Shown: one piece after another, positions 7,773-10,519 of the stretch
Position numbering within the stretch: position 1 is the stretch's first letter
Layout of the letters: every line of letters starts with the position of its first letter
Origin: an uncultured Lachnospiraceae bacterium
GTDB taxonomy: Bacteria; Bacillota_A; Clostridia; Lachnospirales; Lachnospiraceae
DNA: 10,519 bases
NCBI GenBank assembly: GCA_902780985.1
Contig: CACZHN010000070.1
Span: 1 to 10,519, forward strand
Reading direction: 5' to 3'
Notes under the pieces: generated by a model
The model's input: only the letters and a program-made list of their open reading frames with translations
Databases searched by the model: none
What the model was told of the DNA's origin: nothing
Translations under genes and position numbers: made by a program

Positions 7773-8249
7773 ATGAAACTGAATCTTTTTGAAGATAAGA
7801 AAATAAACAGTAACGAAGAACATGTGGATGTATATTTTTCCAATATGCGTCCGGTGATCAGACAGCTCATCGATACGGTGAATTCGGAGCGGCCTTCTCT
7901 TTCGGGAAGACCGGCCGATGAAGATCTGGATGACGGCGAAGAGATACTTCTTGATCCGCGTGAGATATATTATCTGGATTATGTGGACAGGAAGCTCTTT
8001 GCATATTCGGAGAAATGCGTGGTGCGTATCATGAAGACACTTTCCGAATGTGAGGAAATGCTCTGGAACTACGGCTTTGTCAGAGTGTCCAAGTCGAACC
8101 TGATCAATATCTATAAGATCACGCAGCTGAAGCCGGATTTCAATATGAAGGTTTATGCATATTTTGATAATGGTGAAAGAATATGCGTAAACAGAAGCTA
8201 CAAGAAAGCATTTGATGAATATCTGAGGAAGATGAGGAGAAAAGCATAG
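7773..8249 (+). CDS. LytTR-domain DNA-binding regulator without receiver domain
   Basis: A 158-residue transcription regulator. The C-terminal two thirds (about 55-155) form a LytTR DNA-binding domain, recognised by EIYYLDYVDRKLFAYSEK, then GFVRVSKSNLINIYKI (101-116) and RICVNRSYKKAF (136-147). The N-terminal 55 residues contain no response-regulator receiver domain (no phospho-acceptor pattern, too short), which is normal for the stand-alone LytTR class. It overlaps the following DUF3021 gene by one base. LytTR/DUF3021 pairs are a recurring firmicute unit, in which the membrane protein is thought to restrain or sense for the DNA-binding partner, and many regulate their own operon. Whether it controls the hydrolase before it or the genes after it is inference. 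Confidence 0.9.
   Translation: MKLNLFEDKKINSNEEHVDVYFSNMRPVIRQLIDTVNSERPSLSGRPADEDLDDGEEILLDPREIYYLDYVDRKLFAYSEKCVVRIMKTLSECEEMLWNYGFVRVSKSNLINIYKITQLKPDFNMKVYAYFDNGERICVNRSYKKAFDEYLRKMRRKA
8235..8239 (+). promoter_or_regulatory. Ribosome binding site inside the LytTR gene
   Basis: AGGAG lies nine bases before the GTG start of the DUF3021 gene, inside the end of the LytTR coding region. It supports the unusual GTG start and the one-base stop/start overlap (TAGTG). Confidence 0.75.
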
Positions 8250-8671
8250 TGAAAGAATATTTAAAAAAAGTTCTGTTCGGAATATGCATTTCCTATACGG
8301 CAGTATCGGTATCGGGGGCTGTTGTGAATATGATAACGGGAACAGAGACCAATAACTTTAATACACTTGTTATGTTCGGCACCTGCGTCATAGCATCGTT
8401 AGTCCTTTCGCTTTATGAATTTGTAGATAAGGTCAGCCCGCTTTTTATGATGGTGATCCAGTATCTGGCAGCATGCGCACTGTGTGCGGTAATGCTGTTT
8501 ATCATAAGCAGGTACAGTACCATCACACCGAGAGGGTGGTTTGAATATTTCAGATCATTTACAATTCCGTATGTGATAATTGCGGGTGTGTATTACTACA
8601 GTGTATTTGCAGAGACTAAAAAGAAGAATGCACTTATCAAAGAGATTCAGCAGATAGGAAATGAACAGTAA
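8249..8671 (+). CDS. DUF3021 four-helix membrane protein
   Basis: A 140-residue integral membrane protein with four hydrophobic segments at roughly 8-27, 38-57, 64-88 and 104-122, a short basic N-terminus and a charged C-terminal tail (TKKKNALIKEIQQ). Length, four-helix layout and position straight after a LytTR regulator match the DUF3021 family. It is presumed to be the membrane sensor or anti-activator of the LytTR protein. The start is GTG, sharing one base with the upstream stop codon, with AGGAG nine bases before it. No enzyme motif is seen. Family assignment rests on topology and neighbour as much as on sequence. Confidence 0.82.
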   Translation: MKEYLKKVLFGICISYTAVSVSGAVVNMITGTETNNFNTLVMFGTCVIASLVLSLYEFVDKVSPLFMMVIQYLAACALCAVMLFIISRYSTITPRGWFEYFRSFTIPYVIIAGVYYYSVFAETKKKNALIKEIQQIGNEQ

Positions 8672-8676
8672 AGATC

Positions 8677-9351
8677 ATGATCAAACATATAATATTTGAC
8701 TGCTTCGGAACATTGATCGATACGGGAACGGGATCGAAAGATGCGGTGGAGCAGATCCTCAGAAACGTGGGATCCGATGCGGATGCCCGCGTATTCTATA
8801 AGGATTGGAAAAAGATAAAGAAGGAAATGATGCTATCGGGAAGCTTTCAGACAGAGAAAAAACTGTTTGAGATCAGTCTTTCCGATATATTTTTAAAATA
8901 CAATATTTCAGCGGATGCATCGAAGGAAGTTGAACCGATGATCAGATCACTCTTCGGAGAAAGACATGCATTTCCGGATGTCACGGAAACGCTCCGAATG
9001 CTGGATGAAGCGGGAGTGGAGTATGCTATCGGATCGACGACGGATACGGATTCACTGCAGTATTTTCTGGATTTAAACAGACTTACATTTGAACATGTAT
9101 TTACGTCGGAGGATATGAAAGTATATAAACCCGATAAGAGGTTTTATGAGAGAATCCTGGCGCTCTCCGGATGGAATTTGGACGAATGTCTATTTGTGGG
9201 AGACAACATAGTTGATGATGTGAAAGGACCGAAAAGTATTGGTATGAAAGCGGTTCTGCTGGATAGAAAAGGATCTTTTGACGAAGCGGGAGCGGATGTA
9301 AAACCGGACTGTGTGATACGATCGCTCACAGAACTGGAGAAGTTAATATAG
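8677..9351 (+). CDS. HAD-superfamily hydrolase (haloacid dehalogenase/phosphatase-like)
   Basis: A 224-residue cytoplasmic HAD enzyme. Motif I is DCFGTLID with nucleophile Asp8; the residue two places on is Phe10, as in the DxFGTL subgroup. A helical cap follows at about 16-95. Motif II is IGSTTDTD (Ser120 or Thr121), motif III is Lys151 in YKPDKRFYERI, and motif IV is GDNIVDDV with Asp176, Asp180 and Asp181. All catalytic motifs are present and the length is typical, so the protein should be active. The subgroup includes phosphatases of small metabolites and the named dehalogenases, so the substrate is undetermined. It begins six bases after the DUF3021 stop, without a strong ribosome binding site (AGGA lies 17 bases upstream). 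Confidence 0.9.
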   Translation: MIKHIIFDCFGTLIDTGTGSKDAVEQILRNVGSDADARVFYKDWKKIKKEMMLSGSFQTEKKLFEISLSDIFLKYNISADASKEVEPMIRSLFGERHAFPDVTETLRMLDEAGVEYAIGSTTDTDSLQYFLDLNRLTFEHVFTSEDMKVYKPDKRFYERILALSGWNLDECLFVGDNIVDDVKGPKSIGMKAVLLDRKGSFDEAGADVKPDCVIRSLTELEKLI

Positions 9352-9354
9352 GAG
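9350..9354 (+). promoter_or_regulatory. Ribosome binding site deciding the start of the 9364 gene
   Basis: AGGAG overlaps the HAD stop codon. It is nine bases from the ATG at 9364 but only three from the in-frame ATG at 9358, so 9364 is the better start. Confidence 0.65.
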
Positions 9355-9363
9355 TAGATGCTT

Positions 9364-9753
9364 ATGGATACAAAGGAAACCTTCGAAGCTGTTTGTAAGA
9401 GAATAGGTGATCATTATTCCGATAAGGAGAATTATAAAGTTTTCAAAAAGAAGGTTAAGTGGACAGGAACATATCTGAACTGTGAGATGTGTTTTTGGTC
9501 TTCACATTCGAATATGGCCAATGAATATGTATGTCTGGAAATCGTTACAAGTGTATATGCAAACGATAAAACAGATATGGATAAGAAGGGGCTGCTGTAT
9601 GTCGGAATAAGGCCGAAAAGTTTCAATGTATGTAATCTTACAGACACACTGTTTTCCGAAATAATAAGCTTTATGGATGAAAAGACAGAGTATGTAAAAA
9701 CACTGGATACGCCTGAAGAGCTTAAGAGGCTGAAGGAAGAAATAAACCGGTAG
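9364..9753 (+). CDS. Unrecognised small cytoplasmic protein
   Basis: A 129-residue protein I do not recognise with confidence. It has no signal peptide or membrane segment. The order is a helix, then FKKKVKWTGTYLNCEMCFW, SSHSNMANE, and a strand-rich part ending in LLYVGIR, followed by a charged C-terminal helix (PEELKRLKEEI). The pattern of phenylalanine/lysine, alternating strand, then SS-x-x-N faintly recalls small single-domain families often seen as immunity-like or accessory proteins in clostridia, but this is only an impression. The start at 9364 is preferred over 9358 by ribosome binding site spacing. It follows the HAD gene by 12 bases and precedes another unknown gene by 13 bases, so cotranscription is likely. 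Confidence 0.75.
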   Translation: MDTKETFEAVCKRIGDHYSDKENYKVFKKKVKWTGTYLNCEMCFWSSHSNMANEYVCLEIVTSVYANDKTDMDKKGLLYVGIRPKSFNVCNLTDTLFSEIISFMDEKTEYVKTLDTPEELKRLKEEINR

Positions 9754-9766
9754 GTTGAGGTATAAT

Positions 9767-10432
9767 ATGAAAAGTTTCAGAGCGGACTATGCCGTTTATA
9801 AAGGAGTTACTTACAGAGAGAAGCTTTACCGTGACAAAACGGAACTGTTTGATGTGAATGATGAGGAGCGGGAAAGTATTCTTCTTACTGTTCCGAGAGA
9901 TGCAGTGGAAGATCGATTCATGGTAGTGAATCATGCGGTCCTGGAGGGCGTGGATTACGTATATTATGATATAACGGAGGGTGTGGTAACTTACAGTTCG
10001 CTTTATAAGGATAAGCCGATTCTCCGAAAGAATATAGAAGAATTCGATGTGATATATCAGAATATCGTAAGGGGAAAAGAAAAATCGTTGGAGAAGAAAT
10101 TAATCTATGCGGGAAAAAATCCGACGATCAAAAAGTATTATCCAAATGAAATGGCCAACGGAAGCGTAATGTTCAATGTGGTGGCGGATGTTATATCGTT
10201 GGAAGATATATGCGATGCGATATATAAGCTGTATCCGGGAAGAGTTACCCTGGAGAAAAAAGGTATAACTCCTCTTGGAGATGAAGTACTAAACATCGTA
10301 TATATAGACGGAATAAAGTTCAATCTCGATGAGGATCTCTGTTGGGAACTGGTAACAATATCTCCTGCGGATAAGGGAAGCGGCGAAAAGTATATATTTG
10401 AGATAGTAGATTATTTAGCGAGAGAAAAATGA
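9767..10432 (+). CDS. Unrecognised cytoplasmic protein, two apparent domains
   Basis: A 221-residue protein of unknown function without membrane segments. The N-terminal half (about 1-90) is rich in short strands with many tyrosines and acidic residues (FRADYAVYKGVTYREK, then VDYVYYDITEGVVTYSS). A charged helical linker at 90-130 leads to a second alpha/beta part (SLEDICDAIYKLYPG, NIVYIDGIKFNLDED, KYIFEIVDYL). No catalytic motif stands out. The ATG at 9767 is chosen because GAGG ends six bases before it; a TTG four codons upstream overlaps that site and is unlikely. The stop overlaps the next start by four bases (ATGA), which implies translational coupling with the P-loop gene. Confidence 0.75.
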   Translation: MKSFRADYAVYKGVTYREKLYRDKTELFDVNDEERESILLTVPRDAVEDRFMVVNHAVLEGVDYVYYDITEGVVTYSSLYKDKPILRKNIEEFDVIYQNIVRGKEKSLEKKLIYAGKNPTIKKYYPNEMANGSVMFNVVADVISLEDICDAIYKLYPGRVTLEKKGITPLGDEVLNIVYIDGIKFNLDEDLCWELVTISPADKGSGEKYIFEIVDYLAREK

Positions 10433-10519
10433 AGAACATAATTATTGTGGGACCCGGCAGGTCGGGAAAATCAACACTGGCAAGAAGGATACATGAAAAA
10501 CTTAACTGTTATGTGATAA
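10429..10519 (+). CDS. P-loop NTPase/kinase-like protein, N-terminal fragment (3' end outside window)
   Basis: Only 30 codons are visible before the window ends. They begin MKNIIIVGPGRSGKSTLARR, a hydrophobic strand running straight into a Walker A motif (GxxxxGKST), followed by a helix and LNCYVI, which looks like the second strand. This start is typical of adenylate-kinase-like small-molecule kinases. The ATG overlaps the upstream TGA stop (ATGA). The substrate class cannot be judged from this fragment. Confidence 0.8.
   Translation, partial: MKNIIIVGPGRSGKSTLARRIHEKLNCYVI

Noticed and set aside
10138..10323. Minus-strand open frame of 61 codons
   Set aside because: It is a shadow of the 9767-10432 gene with no start signal or recognisable protein features.

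Overview
The window reads as a chromosomal stretch of a Firmicute, most likely a clostridium of the Lachnospiraceae. This is inferred from AGGAG-type ribosome binding sites, arginine coded mostly by AGA and CGT, medium GC content, very tight gene packing and the families present (LytTR with DUF3021, MoxR/DUF58/VWA). All genes lie on the + strand. The only gap above about 30 bases is 6696-6804. I see no rRNA, tRNA, CRISPR array, insertion sequence or phage gene.

Region 1 (1-6695) is a MoxR-type operon: the C-terminal part of a MoxR AAA+ ATPase, a DUF58 protein, a very large (1508-residue) membrane-anchored VWA protein, and a shortened BirA-like protein. In MoxR systems the ATPase acts with DUF58 and membrane VWA proteins, probably in assembling, folding or activating envelope or metal-dependent targets. 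The giant VWA protein looks like two BatA-like membrane proteins joined end to end. Both halves repeat the order membrane pair, VWA, beta domain, glutamine-amidotransferase-like domain, beta domain and membrane segment; an extra VWA domain is inserted in the second half. The BirA-like protein keeps its DNA-binding domain but has lost much of the biotin ligase signature and its C-terminal domain, so it may now be only a regulator or biotin sensor.

Region 2 (6805-10519) begins after a 109-base intergenic stretch that carries a 10-bp hairpin directly against a strong ribosome binding site. It encodes a membrane-anchored alpha/beta hydrolase, a LytTR DNA-binding regulator with its DUF3021 membrane partner, a HAD phosphatase-like enzyme, two unrecognised cytoplasmic proteins and the first 30 codons of a P-loop kinase-like protein. 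Spacings are 0-13 bases or short overlaps, so region 2 may be one transcript. The LytTR/DUF3021 pair is the obvious candidate for controlling it.

The points most worth a second look are the internal duplication and fusion in the giant VWA protein, the degenerate BirA paralogue, the hairpin at the ribosome binding site, and the two small unknown genes at the right end.
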